The notes under the pieces are model-generated. The model worked only from the letters and a program-made list of their open reading frames with translations. It made no database searches and was not told where the DNA came from. Shown here piece after piece: positions 6,626-13,067 of a stretch of 13,067 nt of DNA; the stretch's first letter is position 1, and every line of letters begins with the position of its first letter. The translations under genes and the position numbers were made by a program. The DNA lies in assembly GCA_002371345.1 (NCBI GenBank), contig DFHY01000088.1:1-13067 (forward strand), written 5' to 3'. This DNA comes from Lachnospiraceae bacterium UBA3711 (GTDB taxonomy: Bacteria > Bacillota > Clostridia > Lachnospirales > Lachnospiraceae).

Positions 6626-6651
6626 ATATCTTTTTCTTATATGACAGTCAA
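6623..6651 (-). promoter_or_regulatory. Housekeeping promoter of ssrA
   Basis: On the minus strand TTGACT (6646-6651) and TATACT (6623-6628) are separated by exactly 17 bases, each one base from the sigma-A consensus. Transcription would begin near 6616-6618, giving a leader of about 45 bases before the mature tmRNA end at 6572. Confidence 0.82.
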
Positions 6652-6658
6652 GGCACAA

Positions 6659-6727
6659 CTCTTTACCCCTTTACTCTCCTGACCGGCAGGATCATCGAGC
6701 GGCCGCTCTTCCCGGCCGGATAAAGAG
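6659..6727. repeat. Nested inverted repeats between smpB and the ssrA promoter
   Basis: Outer arms CTCTTTACCC (6659-6668) and GGATAAAGAG (6718-6727) can form ten pairs with one G-U in the minus-strand transcript. Inside are CCGGC (6683-6687) with GCCGG (6715-6719), and the perfect 12-base palindrome GAGCGGCCGCTC (6697-6708). The outer and CCGGC stems share two bases and so compete. No T run follows on the minus strand, so this is not a standard terminator for smpB. Confidence 0.55.
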
Positions 6728-6730
6728 CGT

Positions 6731-7195
6731 TCACCGGTTGTACTCCTTGAAAGCCCTCTCCATATCGCGTCTGGCATCCTTCTTCGCTATGTCGGCGCGC
6801 TTATCGTAGAGCTTCTTGCCCCTGGCAAGCCCGATCTCACACTTGGCCAGGCTCCCCTTGAAGTAAACCTGCAGCGGAACGATCGTATACCCCTGTCTGG
6901 TTGAGGCTCCGATAAGATTCTGAATCTCCTTCTTGTGAAGAAGCAGCTTTCTCGGCCTTAAAGGATCCTTGTTGAAGATATTCCCCTTCTCGTAAGGGCT
7001 GATATGCATGCCGTTGATAATCGCCTCACCGTTATTGATGGTTATAAACGCTTCCTTTATGGAACACTTTCCCATCCTGAGAGACTTAACCTCAGTCCCG
7101 GCCAGAGCGATTCCGGCCTCAAACTTTTCCTCGATAAAATAATCGTGATACGCTTTCTTATTATTCGCTATCAGCTTAACCGGCTTTTTTTCCAT
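6731..7195 (-). CDS. smpB: SsrA-binding protein SmpB
   Basis: SmpB binds the tRNA-like part of tmRNA and delivers it to stalled ribosomes, its C-terminal tail taking the place of mRNA in the decoding path. The 154-residue protein matches the family throughout: KLIANNKKAYHDYFIEEKFE (about 7-26), GIALAGTEVKSLRMGKCSIKE, HISPYEKGN, RPRKLLLHKKEI, KCEIGLARGKKLYDKR and the basic tail RRDMERAFKEYNR. The start is the ATG at 7195, with GGAG six bases before it. A TTG four codons earlier overlaps that Shine-Dalgarno site and is rejected. It follows the HtrA-like protease gene by 24 bases and is likely co-transcribed with it. ssrA lies 158 bases downstream on the same strand with its own promoter. Length and motifs are normal. 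Confidence 0.98.
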   Translation of the reverse strand: MEKKPVKLIANNKKAYHDYFIEEKFEAGIALAGTEVKSLRMGKCSIKEAFITINNGEAIINGMHISPYEKGNIFNKDPLRPRKLLLHKKEIQNLIGASTRQGYTIVPLQVYFKGSLAKCEIGLARGKKLYDKRADIAKKDARRDMERAFKEYNR

Positions 7196-7201
7196 TGAGT
7201 T

Positions 7202-7205
7202 CTCC
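7202..7205 (-). promoter_or_regulatory. Shine-Dalgarno site of smpB
   Basis: Minus-strand GGAG lies six bases before the ATG at 7195 and overlaps the alternative TTG at 7207. It settles the start of SmpB on the ATG. Confidence 0.7.
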
Positions 7206-7219
7206 AATTACCGGCAGTT

Positions 7220-8560
7220 TCAGAAATCTCCGTTGCTGCCGTTTCCTCCGAAGAAGCCGTCAAAAGGATTCTGCGGCATCCCCGGGATCCCCTGAGCGTC
7301 ATCATCTTCCTTCTGGGGAGCCTTGTCAATATTCTTCAGATCCTCCGGAGCTTCCTCAAGAGTCACGTCAAAGGTCTCCTCCTCATAGCCATCGCCGCCC
7401 TGTCTCATAACCTTGACTTCGACAGTCTCACCCGGAGCATAGTATGCAATCTGGCGCAGAAGCGTCTCCTTGGAGTCGATCGTGATTCCGTCAAAGCCAA
7501 CGATTATGTCTCCGGTCTTCAGTCCGGCCTTCTCTCCGGCCGAGTCCTCGGATACCTCATAGATATAAGCGCCTTCCGGAATGTTGTAGAAATTGCTGGC
7601 CTCAGCGGAAACCGCGACGACCGTGATTCCCATATATCCGTGCTCGTCGAGGGCATCCCTGGTCTCACGGTTAATAAGATCCTGCAGAACCGGGATGGCT
7701 GTGCTGATCGGGATTCCGTAGCCCATGTTATCTCCGCTGAGATACCCGGCGTTGAAGATACCGATGACCTCACCCTTGGAGTTGACGATCATACCGCCGC
7801 TCTGTCCCTGGTTCGCGGCTCCGTCTGTCTGGAATTCAGTAAACTTCGATCCGTCCTCAACCTGGATCTCAACGTCGAGAGCGCTCACGATTCCGGATGT
7901 GACAGAGATTCCCTCACCAAGAGAGTTTCCGATGGTGATGGCGGTCTGTCCGACCTTCAGGTTGTCGGAACTGCCGAGAACAGCTATCTTCAGCTGGCTC
8001 AGTACATCTTCCTTGATATCATCAAGGTCTACTGCGATAACGGCAAGATCCGTCTTCGGATCTGTTCCCTTGACCTTCGCCGACGCGAGCAGATCATCAG
8101 GATCATCCGCCTCGGCGGAAAATGCCACTGTCACCTCAGTCGAATCCTCAACCACATGATTGTTGGTTGCGATCAGAAGCTCATCATCATTCTGCGCGAT
8201 TATGAATCCGCTGGCGGCACCGCTGACCTCGAATTCCTGCGACTGACCGAACCAGTCTCTTACTTCCTGAACGCTTTTCTCTGTGACTGTCACGATCGAC
8301 GGCATCACCGCCTCCACGACATTCGATACATCAACAGCCGTCACCAGCGATTCATCAGTTTTGGTCGTCTCAAGCTGAGTATATGTCTTCTTCTCTGTCT
8401 CCTCAGCCTTCTCTTCTGTCTCCTTAGCCTCTGTTTCCGTCTCGGACACAGAAAGAGTCGTTTTATTGTCCTCTGCAAAAACAGACACCGCCGCCTGGCT
8501 GACAACCAGAGCTCCCGCAAGCATCGCACCTGTAAGGCCTACCGCTAATTTCTTCTTCAT
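7220..8560 (-). CDS. HtrA/DegP-like secreted serine protease with one PDZ domain
   Basis: This is a trypsin-like S1C-family protease that would degrade or regulate misfolded proteins outside the membrane. In 446 residues the order is: a Sec signal sequence or uncleaved anchor (KKKLAVGLTGAMLAGALVV, likely cleavage after VFA near residue 29); a Thr/Glu/Lys-rich spacer (about 36-70); the protease domain (about 75-300) with triad H135 (TNNHVVED), D171 (KTDLAVI) and S254 (GAANQGQSGG); one PDZ domain (about 308-402); and an acidic then Gly/Asn-rich tail ending PFDGFFGGNGSNGDF. The serine motif is GQSGG rather than the usual GNSGG, and the preceding NP is NQ, but the triad is complete. The ATG at 8560 has AAGGGG about 11 bases upstream and directly precedes the signal sequence. 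A promoter candidate lies about 165 bases upstream. smpB follows by 24 bases. Confidence 0.94.
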   Translation of the reverse strand: MKKKLAVGLTGAMLAGALVVSQAAVSVFAEDNKTTLSVSETETEAKETEEKAEETEKKTYTQLETTKTDESLVTAVDVSNVVEAVMPSIVTVTEKSVQEVRDWFGQSQEFEVSGAASGFIIAQNDDELLIATNNHVVEDSTEVTVAFSAEADDPDDLLASAKVKGTDPKTDLAVIAVDLDDIKEDVLSQLKIAVLGSSDNLKVGQTAITIGNSLGEGISVTSGIVSALDVEIQVEDGSKFTEFQTDGAANQGQSGGMIVNSKGEVIGIFNAGYLSGDNMGYGIPISTAIPVLQDLINRETRDALDEHGYMGITVVAVSAEASNFYNIPEGAYIYEVSEDSAGEKAGLKTGDIIVGFDGITIDSKETLLRQIAYYAPGETVEVKVMRQGGDGYEEETFDVTLEEAPEDLKNIDKAPQKEDDDAQGIPGMPQNPFDGFFGGNGSNGDF

Positions 8561-8723
8561 GGATCATTTCCCCTTTCTGAAATCTCCTGTGATACCTGGT
8601 TTTTATTTCTGTTATGTCGATGACGCCGCGCGGTTTATACACTCAAGCCTGCCGCCCGCATCATTATGAACGGCCGCCTGAACGGATCCATTTCCATGCA
8701 GCCTTTTTTTGTACAGTCACAGG

Positions 8724-8752
8724 ATATTATTCAGTTGTGTTCCAAATGTGAA
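8724..8752 (-). promoter_or_regulatory. Candidate promoter for the htrA-like gene
   Basis: On the minus strand TTCACA (8747-8752, five of six consensus bases) and TAATAT (8724-8729, four of six) are 17 bases apart. They lie just downstream of the gpmI terminator. This predicts an untranslated leader of about 155 bases before the ATG at 8560. I saw no clear riboswitch or T-box motif in that leader. Confidence 0.42.
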
Positions 8753-8787
8753 AAACAAGCGGGGAAAACTGTGAAAAAAGTGTTACC

Positions 8788-8826
8788 AAAAAACAGCTGT
8801 CCGGCCTTGGTTATCTGCCGGACAGC
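8788..8826 (-). terminator. Intrinsic terminator of the hom-gpmI transcript
   Basis: Nine bases after the gpmI stop, the minus strand forms a perfect 10-bp stem GCTGTCCGGC/GCCGGACAGC with an 11-base loop (8796-8826). TG and six T follow at 8788-8793. This is a strong canonical Rho-independent terminator. Confidence 0.93.
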
Positions 8827-8835
8827 CCCGTCTTA

Positions 8836-10377
8836 TTACCTGTGCTCGAGCAGGCTCTTTCCGGTCATCTCCTCAGGCTGCTCCATACCCATCATCTCAA
8901 TCATCGTCGGGATAATGTCGCACAGCGCACCTCCCTCTCTGAGCTTATAATCCGGATCGTAGTTCACAAGAATGAACGGAACCGGATTGGTTGTATGCGC
9001 TGTCAGCGGCTCGCCGGTATCATAGTCGACCAGCTGCTCAGCGTTGCCGTGGTCGGCAGTTATGAACATCTGACCGTTAACCTCCCTGATCGCGTCGACC
9101 ACACGTCCTACGCACTTGTCGATGCACTCTATCGCCTTGATGGCGGCTGACTCTACTCCGGTATGTCCGACCATGTCCGGGTTCGCGAAATTGGTGATGA
9201 TGACATCATACTTGCCGGAGCGGATCGCCTCGACGAAGCGGTCGCAGACCTCAGGAGCGCTCATCTCAGGCTGAAGGTCATACGTCGCGACCTTGGGGCT
9301 CTTGACCAGTATCCTGTCCTCGCCCGGATTCGGCTCCTCGACTCCGCCGTTGAAGAAGAATGTTACATGAGCGTACTTCTCGGTCTCCGCGATGCGGGCC
9401 TGTGTCATGTTGTGCTGAGCAAGGTACTCTCCGAAAGTCTCCGTAATCTCAACCTTCGGGAACGCGATCTCCTTGTTCGGAATCGTGACATCATAGTCCG
9501 TGAAGCAGGCGTAGAAAACCTTCTTCCTGGGTCCGCGGTCGAACTTGTCAAAGTCGTCTATGCAGAAGCACCTGGTGATCTCTCTGGCACGATCCGGGCG
9601 GAAATTGAAGAAGATGATCGAGTCGCCGTCATTTATCGTCGTTACGCTCTTTCCGTTCTCCATCACAACAGCGGGAACTACGAACTCATCGGTGACGCCG
9701 TTCGCGTAGGAGTCCCTGATGGCCTGCACTCCGGACGCAGCGGGAACGCCCTCGCCCAGAGTCAGAGCGCGGTAAGCCTTCTCGATACGGTCCCAGCGGT
9801 TGTCACGGTCCATAGCGTAATATCTTCCTGACACCACGCCGATCTTCCCCACGCCGATCTCATCCATCTTGTCCTGAAGCTGCTGAGCGTACTCGGCGCC
9901 GCTCTCAGGCGGAGTGTCGCGTCCGTCGAGGAAGCAGTGTACGAACACCTTCTCGATGCCGTGCCTCTTAGCCATCTCCAGAAGAGCGTACAGGTGGGTA
10001 TTATGGCTGTGAACGCCTCCGTCTGACAGAAGACCGTACAGATGCAGCTGGCTGTTGTGCTCCCTGACATTATTCATGGCCTTCAGGAGAACCTCATTTT
10101 CAAAGAAGTCGCCGTCCTGGATCGCCTTTGTGATCCTCGTCAGGTCCTGATACACGATACGTCCGGCACCCATATTGAGATGTCCGACCTCTGAGTTCCC
10201 CATCTGTCCGTCCGGCAGGCCTACGTACAGTCCGCTTGCCTGTCCCTGTACAAACGGGTACTCCTTCATCAGGCGGTCCATAACCGGCGTGTCCGCCTCG
10301 GCCACGGCGTTATGGTCCTTCCTCGGATTCAGTCCGTATCCGTCAAGTATCATAAGTACTGTTGGTCTCTTGCTCAT
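8836..10377 (-). CDS. gpmI: 2,3-bisphosphoglycerate-independent phosphoglycerate mutase
   Basis: This enzyme interconverts 3- and 2-phosphoglycerate in glycolysis and gluconeogenesis through a phosphoserine intermediate, using two metal ions (usually Mn2+). The 513-residue protein is full length for the bacterial type. Seen are metal ligand D12 (MILDGYG), nucleophile S62 (DGQMGNSEVGHLNMGAGR), H123 (GVHSHNTH), DGRDTPP at 151-157, RYYAMDRDNRWDR, NFRPDRAR at 258-265, the second metal set D401 and H405 (NFANPDMVGHTG), D442-H443 (TADHGNAE) and H461 (LTAHTTNPVP). The ATG at 10377 has AGGAG nine bases upstream. It follows hom by 42 bases without a terminator, so they are probably one operon, and a strong terminator follows. 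It is the bacterial GpmI type, not the archaeal ApgM type sometimes linked to threonine synthesis. Confidence 0.98.
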   Translation of the reverse strand: MSKRPTVLMILDGYGLNPRKDHNAVAEADTPVMDRLMKEYPFVQGQASGLYVGLPDGQMGNSEVGHLNMGAGRIVYQDLTRITKAIQDGDFFENEVLLKAMNNVREHNSQLHLYGLLSDGGVHSHNTHLYALLEMAKRHGIEKVFVHCFLDGRDTPPESGAEYAQQLQDKMDEIGVGKIGVVSGRYYAMDRDNRWDRIEKAYRALTLGEGVPAASGVQAIRDSYANGVTDEFVVPAVVMENGKSVTTINDGDSIIFFNFRPDRAREITRCFCIDDFDKFDRGPRKKVFYACFTDYDVTIPNKEIAFPKVEITETFGEYLAQHNMTQARIAETEKYAHVTFFFNGGVEEPNPGEDRILVKSPKVATYDLQPEMSAPEVCDRFVEAIRSGKYDVIITNFANPDMVGHTGVESAAIKAIECIDKCVGRVVDAIREVNGQMFITADHGNAEQLVDYDTGEPLTAHTTNPVPFILVNYDPDYKLREGGALCDIIPTMIEMMGMEQPEEMTGKSLLEHR

Positions 10378-10419
10378 CTTACCCTGCTCCTTCCAAATTA
10401 ATGATCAGTTCCGCCATGC

Positions 10420-11706
10420 TCAGTAAACTCTTATCATAGTAGCGACTCTGCGAACCACACTGCTTGATTCAAGAATCAGCAGAGCGTCCTTGATATGCCG
10501 CTCCTTCACGCTGCTGGTGATAATGACCAGCTCCGCGTCTTTTTTAATCTTATTCTTCTGGATGACCTGCTCAATGGAAACGGAATTGTTGCCGAATATA
10601 CTCGCGATCGTCGCCAGCACTCCGGGCTTATCCTCAACCTCCATACGGATATAATAGCAGGATCTCGTATTCTCGATCCGCTTGACGGGGATGCTCCTGT
10701 AAACATTGTCCCTGGTAGATCCGACAGAGTGCTCGGCGATTCTGCGGGCAACAGAGAACACATCTCCCATGACCGCGCTCGCGGTCGGCATCTCGCCGGC
10801 TCCCTTTCCGTAGAACATCACATCCTCGACAGCGTCGCCGTCCACATAGACCGCGTTGTACGATCCGCTGACCGACGCCAGAGGATGAGTCTCCGGGATC
10901 AGCATCGGGTGCACCTTGACCTCGATTCCCTCCGGAGTATTGCTGGCCATGGCGATCAGCTTGATAACACGGCCGAGAGTCTTCGCGTAAGCAATATCCT
11001 TCGCGGTGATCTTCGTGATCCCCTCTGTATAGACATCCCTGAAGGTCACCCTTGAGTGAAATGCGATTGTGGCGAGGATAGCTATCTTGCGTCCGGCGTC
11101 AAAGCCTTCAACATCAGCGGTAGGATCAGCCTCGGCATATCCGAGCTCTGTAGCCTCCGCCAGTGCATCCTCATAGTCCATCCCCTCGTTCGTCATCTTT
11201 GACAGTATGTAGTTGGTCGTACCGTTAACGATACCCATGATCGTCCTGATCTCATTCGCGGCAAGGCTGCTCTTGAGCGGTCCTATAATAGGTATTCCGC
11301 CGGCGACCGCGGCTTCAAAACGAAGCTCGACATGATTCTCCTCGGCAAGCTGCATCAGTTCTCCGCCATGATCGGCGATCAGGTCCTTGTTCGCTGTAAC
11401 CACATTCTTACCGGCTTCAATCGCGCTGCGGATATATGTGTATGCAGGCTCTATCCCGCCCATGAGCTCAATCACGATATCGGTCTGCGGGTCCTCAAGA
11501 ATCTCGTCGAAGGATGTCGTCAGTACCGTCGGATCATCAACCTTATCCCGGTGCTTCTCTACGTTCCTTACCAGGATATGCCTGACCGACAGCTGTGTGT
11601 TCAGCTTCTGCTGCATCTCGGGCTTCTGATTACGCATCACCTTGTACACACCGGTACCGACCGTACCCAGTCCAAGAAGCGCTGCATTAATTCCTTCCTG
11701 TGACAT
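10420..11706 (-). CDS. hom: Homoserine dehydrogenase with C-terminal ACT domain
   Basis: Homoserine dehydrogenase reduces aspartate semialdehyde to homoserine with NAD(P)H, the branch point to threonine and methionine. With the ATG at 11706 the protein has 428 residues, normal for the monofunctional Gram-positive form. The nucleotide-binding motif LLGLGTVGTGVY (10-21), TANKDLI with K107, GGIPII, NGTTNYIL (161-168), GYAEADPTADVEGFDAGRK with catalytic D203 and K207, and a C-terminal ACT domain (about 351-428, MEVEDKPGVLATIASIFG) are all visible. The ACT domain suggests threonine feedback control, as in the family. A TTG 15 codons upstream (11751) would add residues unlike the family and lies within a leader hairpin, so the ATG, with GAGG ten bases before it, is chosen. 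A leader of about 100 bases with a promoter precedes it; gpmI follows by 42 bases. Confidence 0.97.
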   Translation of the reverse strand: MSQEGINAALLGLGTVGTGVYKVMRNQKPEMQQKLNTQLSVRHILVRNVEKHRDKVDDPTVLTTSFDEILEDPQTDIVIELMGGIEPAYTYIRSAIEAGKNVVTANKDLIADHGGELMQLAEENHVELRFEAAVAGGIPIIGPLKSSLAANEIRTIMGIVNGTTNYILSKMTNEGMDYEDALAEATELGYAEADPTADVEGFDAGRKIAILATIAFHSRVTFRDVYTEGITKITAKDIAYAKTLGRVIKLIAMASNTPEGIEVKVHPMLIPETHPLASVSGSYNAVYVDGDAVEDVMFYGKGAGEMPTASAVMGDVFSVARRIAEHSVGSTRDNVYRSIPVKRIENTRSCYYIRMEVEDKPGVLATIASIFGNNSVSIEQVIQKNKIKKDAELVIITSSVKERHIKDALLILESSSVVRRVATMIRVY

Positions 11707-11716
11707 TTCAATCTTT

Positions 11717-11721
11717 CCTCT
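11717..11721 (-). promoter_or_regulatory. Shine-Dalgarno site of hom
   Basis: Minus-strand AGAGG ends ten bases before the ATG at 11706 and supports that start over the upstream TTG. A nearby TCTCT (minus strand, about 11731-11737) could pair weakly with it. Confidence 0.55.
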
Positions 11722-11745
11722 GTATCTACCATCAAGAGATGTCGG

Positions 11746-11786
11746 GGCCAAAAGTACCTTCTGCCCAGGCTTCAGGACTTTTGACC
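11746..11786 (-). promoter_or_regulatory. Leader hairpin upstream of hom
   Basis: In the hom transcript GGUCAAAAGU (from 11777-11786) pairs with ACUUUUGGCC (from 11746-11755): ten pairs including one G-U. The 21-base loop can fold further as GCC/GGC and CCU/AGG. No T run follows, so it is not a terminator. I see no T-box sequence (AGGGUGGUACCGCG type) or other riboswitch that I recognise. Confidence 0.55.
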
Positions 11787-11811
11787 TTTACATAATCAAG
11801 AGCTTCGTTCG

Positions 11812-11841
11812 ATTATACACTTACAAAATCAGAAAAAGCAA
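11812..11841 (-). promoter_or_regulatory. Candidate promoter of hom
   Basis: A perfect TATAAT (11812-11817, minus strand) lies in the gap between the MATE gene and hom. Eighteen bases upstream is a weak -35, TTGCTT. Transcription would start near 11805, giving a leader of about 100 bases before hom. Confidence 0.55.
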
Positions 11842-11843
11842 CC

Positions 11844-13067
11844 TCACGCAACGATGTTCTTCATCCATACATTCTTTTTTACCAGTATATAGCCTATCAC
11901 ACACTTGATCAGATCCGCGGCATGCACAACCGCGAAGATCGCGATCACGTGAAGGTCGGTGTAACGGCTTAAGACAAATGCCAGAGGAACACTGACCAGG
12001 CACATAAAAACGCTGTCAAAAAGGAAAGTGACTACCGTCTTGCCTCCCGATCTTATGGTGAAATATGATGCATGCAGAAACGCTTCCTTAGGCGTGACAA
12101 TTCCATACACTATAAGAAACAGCGTAGCCAGATGCTTCGCCTCTGCATTCGTGTTGTACAGACGCGGGAACAGCGGCGCAGTGAGGATCATAGCGACCAT
12201 TATGACACATCCGATCATGACCGATGACGCGATTATCTTATTGTCTGTATCTTTCGCTTCCTTCATCTTCCCGGCGCCAAGCAGCTGACCGACGATTATC
12301 GCCACTGCGTCGCCCATCGCTATGAACGCGATATTGAAGACATTGTTTATTGTGTTGGCGATATTCTGTCCCGCAACTGCATTTAGCCCTCTCATGGAAT
12401 ACGCCTGGTTCAGCAGAAAGATGCCGGTGGCCCAGAGGGTTTCATTTATCAGAAGCGGAGCACCGGTCACAAAGAACTTCTTCACGACACTGAAAGGTAT
12501 CAGCATGGATCTGTAGACACCCCTTATATATGTGTGCACATGAGCGTGAGTGTGAAGCCATACGACTATGATCACGCACTCCACCAGCCTGGATATATCA
12601 GTCGCTACAGCCGCTCCGTACACACCCATCTTCGGAAAACCTAGCTTTCCGTAGATAAGAAGATAATTGAATGCCAGATTTACAAAGACGGCGATAATAC
12701 CTGCCCTCATCGGCACCACAGTCTCACCGCACTCCCGAAGCGTGCTTGAGTAAGTCAGGCTGATAAAGACCAGCGGCATTGAGAAGAATATGATCCTCAT
12801 ATATCCGAGGCCGTATCTCAGCGTAGCGTCCAGATCTCCTCCCGAGCTGCTCTCATTCAGATACAGGCCTATCAGATCGGACCCGAAAAAATGCATGACA
12901 GCAATTGCCGTGGCGGTGATTATCAGGCCTATCCACAGCTTATAGCGGAAGGTGTACTGAATCCCCTTGTCATCCTTGTAGCCATAGTACTGCGCTGTAA
13001 ATATGCCGGCGCCTGAATGTCCGCCGAACAGGCACAGAAAGAATATGAACATTATCTGGTTCACAAT
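11844..13067 (-). CDS. MATE-family efflux transporter (partial, 5' end outside window)
   Basis: This is an integral membrane antiporter of the MATE family, which exports drugs or other cationic compounds using a Na+ or H+ gradient; the substrate is not predictable. About 408 residues are visible, in frame to the window edge, so roughly the first helix and N-terminus are missing. The first in-window GTG at 13064 is an internal codon, not a convincing start. The sequence shows the family loop AQYYGYKDDKGIQYTF after an early helix, repeated hydrophobic helices, GFPKMGVYGAAVATDISRLVE in the first half, and GDAVAIIVGQLLGAGKMKEAKD, the matching loop, in the second half. It ends with a helix and the basic LVKKNVWMKNIVA. 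The stop is at 11844, only about 26 bases before the hom -10 box. I see no clear terminator between them. Confidence 0.93.
   Translation of the reverse strand: MVNQIMFIFFLCLFGGHSGAGIFTAQYYGYKDDKGIQYTFRYKLWIGLIITATAIAVMHFFGSDLIGLYLNESSSGGDLDATLRYGLGYMRIIFFSMPLVFISLTYSSTLRECGETVVPMRAGIIAVFVNLAFNYLLIYGKLGFPKMGVYGAAVATDISRLVECVIIVVWLHTHAHVHTYIRGVYRSMLIPFSVVKKFFVTGAPLLINETLWATGIFLLNQAYSMRGLNAVAGQNIANTINNVFNIAFIAMGDAVAIIVGQLLGAGKMKEAKDTDNKIIASSVMIGCVIMVAMILTAPLFPRLYNTNAEAKHLATLFLIVYGIVTPKEAFLHASYFTIRSGGKTVVTFLFDSVFMCLVSVPLAFVLSRYTDLHVIAIFAVVHAADLIKCVIGYILVKKNVWMKNIVA

Noticed and set aside
6659..6727. Rho-independent terminator after smpB
   Set aside because: Strong foldbacks exist, but no T run follows on the minus strand, so it was listed as inverted repeats instead.
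7640..8548. Plus-strand open frame of 302 codons
   Set aside because: It lies wholly antisense to the htrA-like protease gene. The minus-strand frame has an intact catalytic triad, PDZ domain and signal sequence, and the plus-strand product resembles nothing I know.
9163..9831. Plus-strand open frame of 222 codons
   Set aside because: It is antisense to gpmI, whose active-site residues are all present on the minus strand. This is a shadow frame.
11707..11751. TTG start at 11751 extending homoserine dehydrogenase by 15 residues
   Set aside because: It has no good ribosome binding site, falls in the leader hairpin, and the added residues do not fit the family. The ATG at 11706 gives the normal length.
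11740..11805. Coding-like frame DYVKVKSPEAWAEGTFGPDIS in the hom leader
   Set aside because: It is bounded by stops and has no ATG, GTG or TTG start, so it is not a leader peptide that I can support.
11707..11811. T-box or known amino-acid riboswitch upstream of hom
   Set aside because: No T-box sequence of the AGGGUGGUACCGCG type, no terminator with T run and no recognisable riboswitch core were found.
11830..11870. Terminator of the MATE gene
   Set aside because: T-rich sequence follows the stop, but no stem of useful length precedes it.
1..13067. Mobile elements, CRISPR arrays, defence genes or biosynthetic clusters
   Set aside because: No transposase, integrase, spaced repeats, tRNA-linked attachment site or specialised-metabolism gene was seen. 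Apart from structural RNA and short intergenic motifs, the window is filled by known core gene families.

Overview
The window looks like a stretch of core chromosome from a Gram-positive anaerobe of class Clostridia, most likely family Lachnospiraceae or a near relative. This rests on gene content and order: a BaiN/HI0933-type flavoprotein, cmk, ispH and an S1-domain gene in that order (in many Clostridia the last two are fused), a Lachnospiraceae-style sensor kinase with the DKFYKVDKARTREYGGSG block, strong AGGAGG ribosome binding sites and a tmRNA without encoded CCA. The assignment is from memory of these families, not from a search. Every gene is on the minus strand, so genes are read from high to low coordinates. 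I see no phage, insertion sequence, CRISPR array or plasmid gene.

In transcription order: (1) 13067-11844, a MATE-family multidrug/cation antiporter whose N-terminus lies outside the window. (2) 11706-8836, homoserine dehydrogenase (hom) and cofactor-independent phosphoglycerate mutase (gpmI), a likely two-gene operon. It has a TATAAT promoter, a leader that can fold into a long hairpin, and a strong intrinsic terminator after gpmI. (3) 8560-6191, a protein quality-control block: a secreted HtrA/DegP-like serine protease, the tmRNA partner SmpB, and ssrA (tmRNA) with its own near-consensus promoter and terminator. (4) 6076-2275, an OmpR-type response regulator, its HAMP-containing sensor histidine kinase and a BaiN-like FAD oxidoreductase, tightly packed or overlapping. 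(5) 2117-1, cytidylate kinase, IspH (last step of the MEP isoprenoid pathway) and the start of a ribosomal protein S1-like gene, overlapping each other by 8 and 31 bases; the S1 gene runs off the window.

No obviously new multi-gene system is present. The points most worth a second look are non-coding or structural: an imperfect 14-base inverted repeat between the ssrA promoter and the mature tmRNA 5' end; nested foldbacks between smpB and ssrA; a 10-bp leader hairpin before hom; the unfused, out-of-frame ispH/rpsA overlap; a Cys-rich insertion in the BaiN-like protein; a GQSGG active-site motif in the HtrA-like protease; and a tmRNA tag ending in LAAA.
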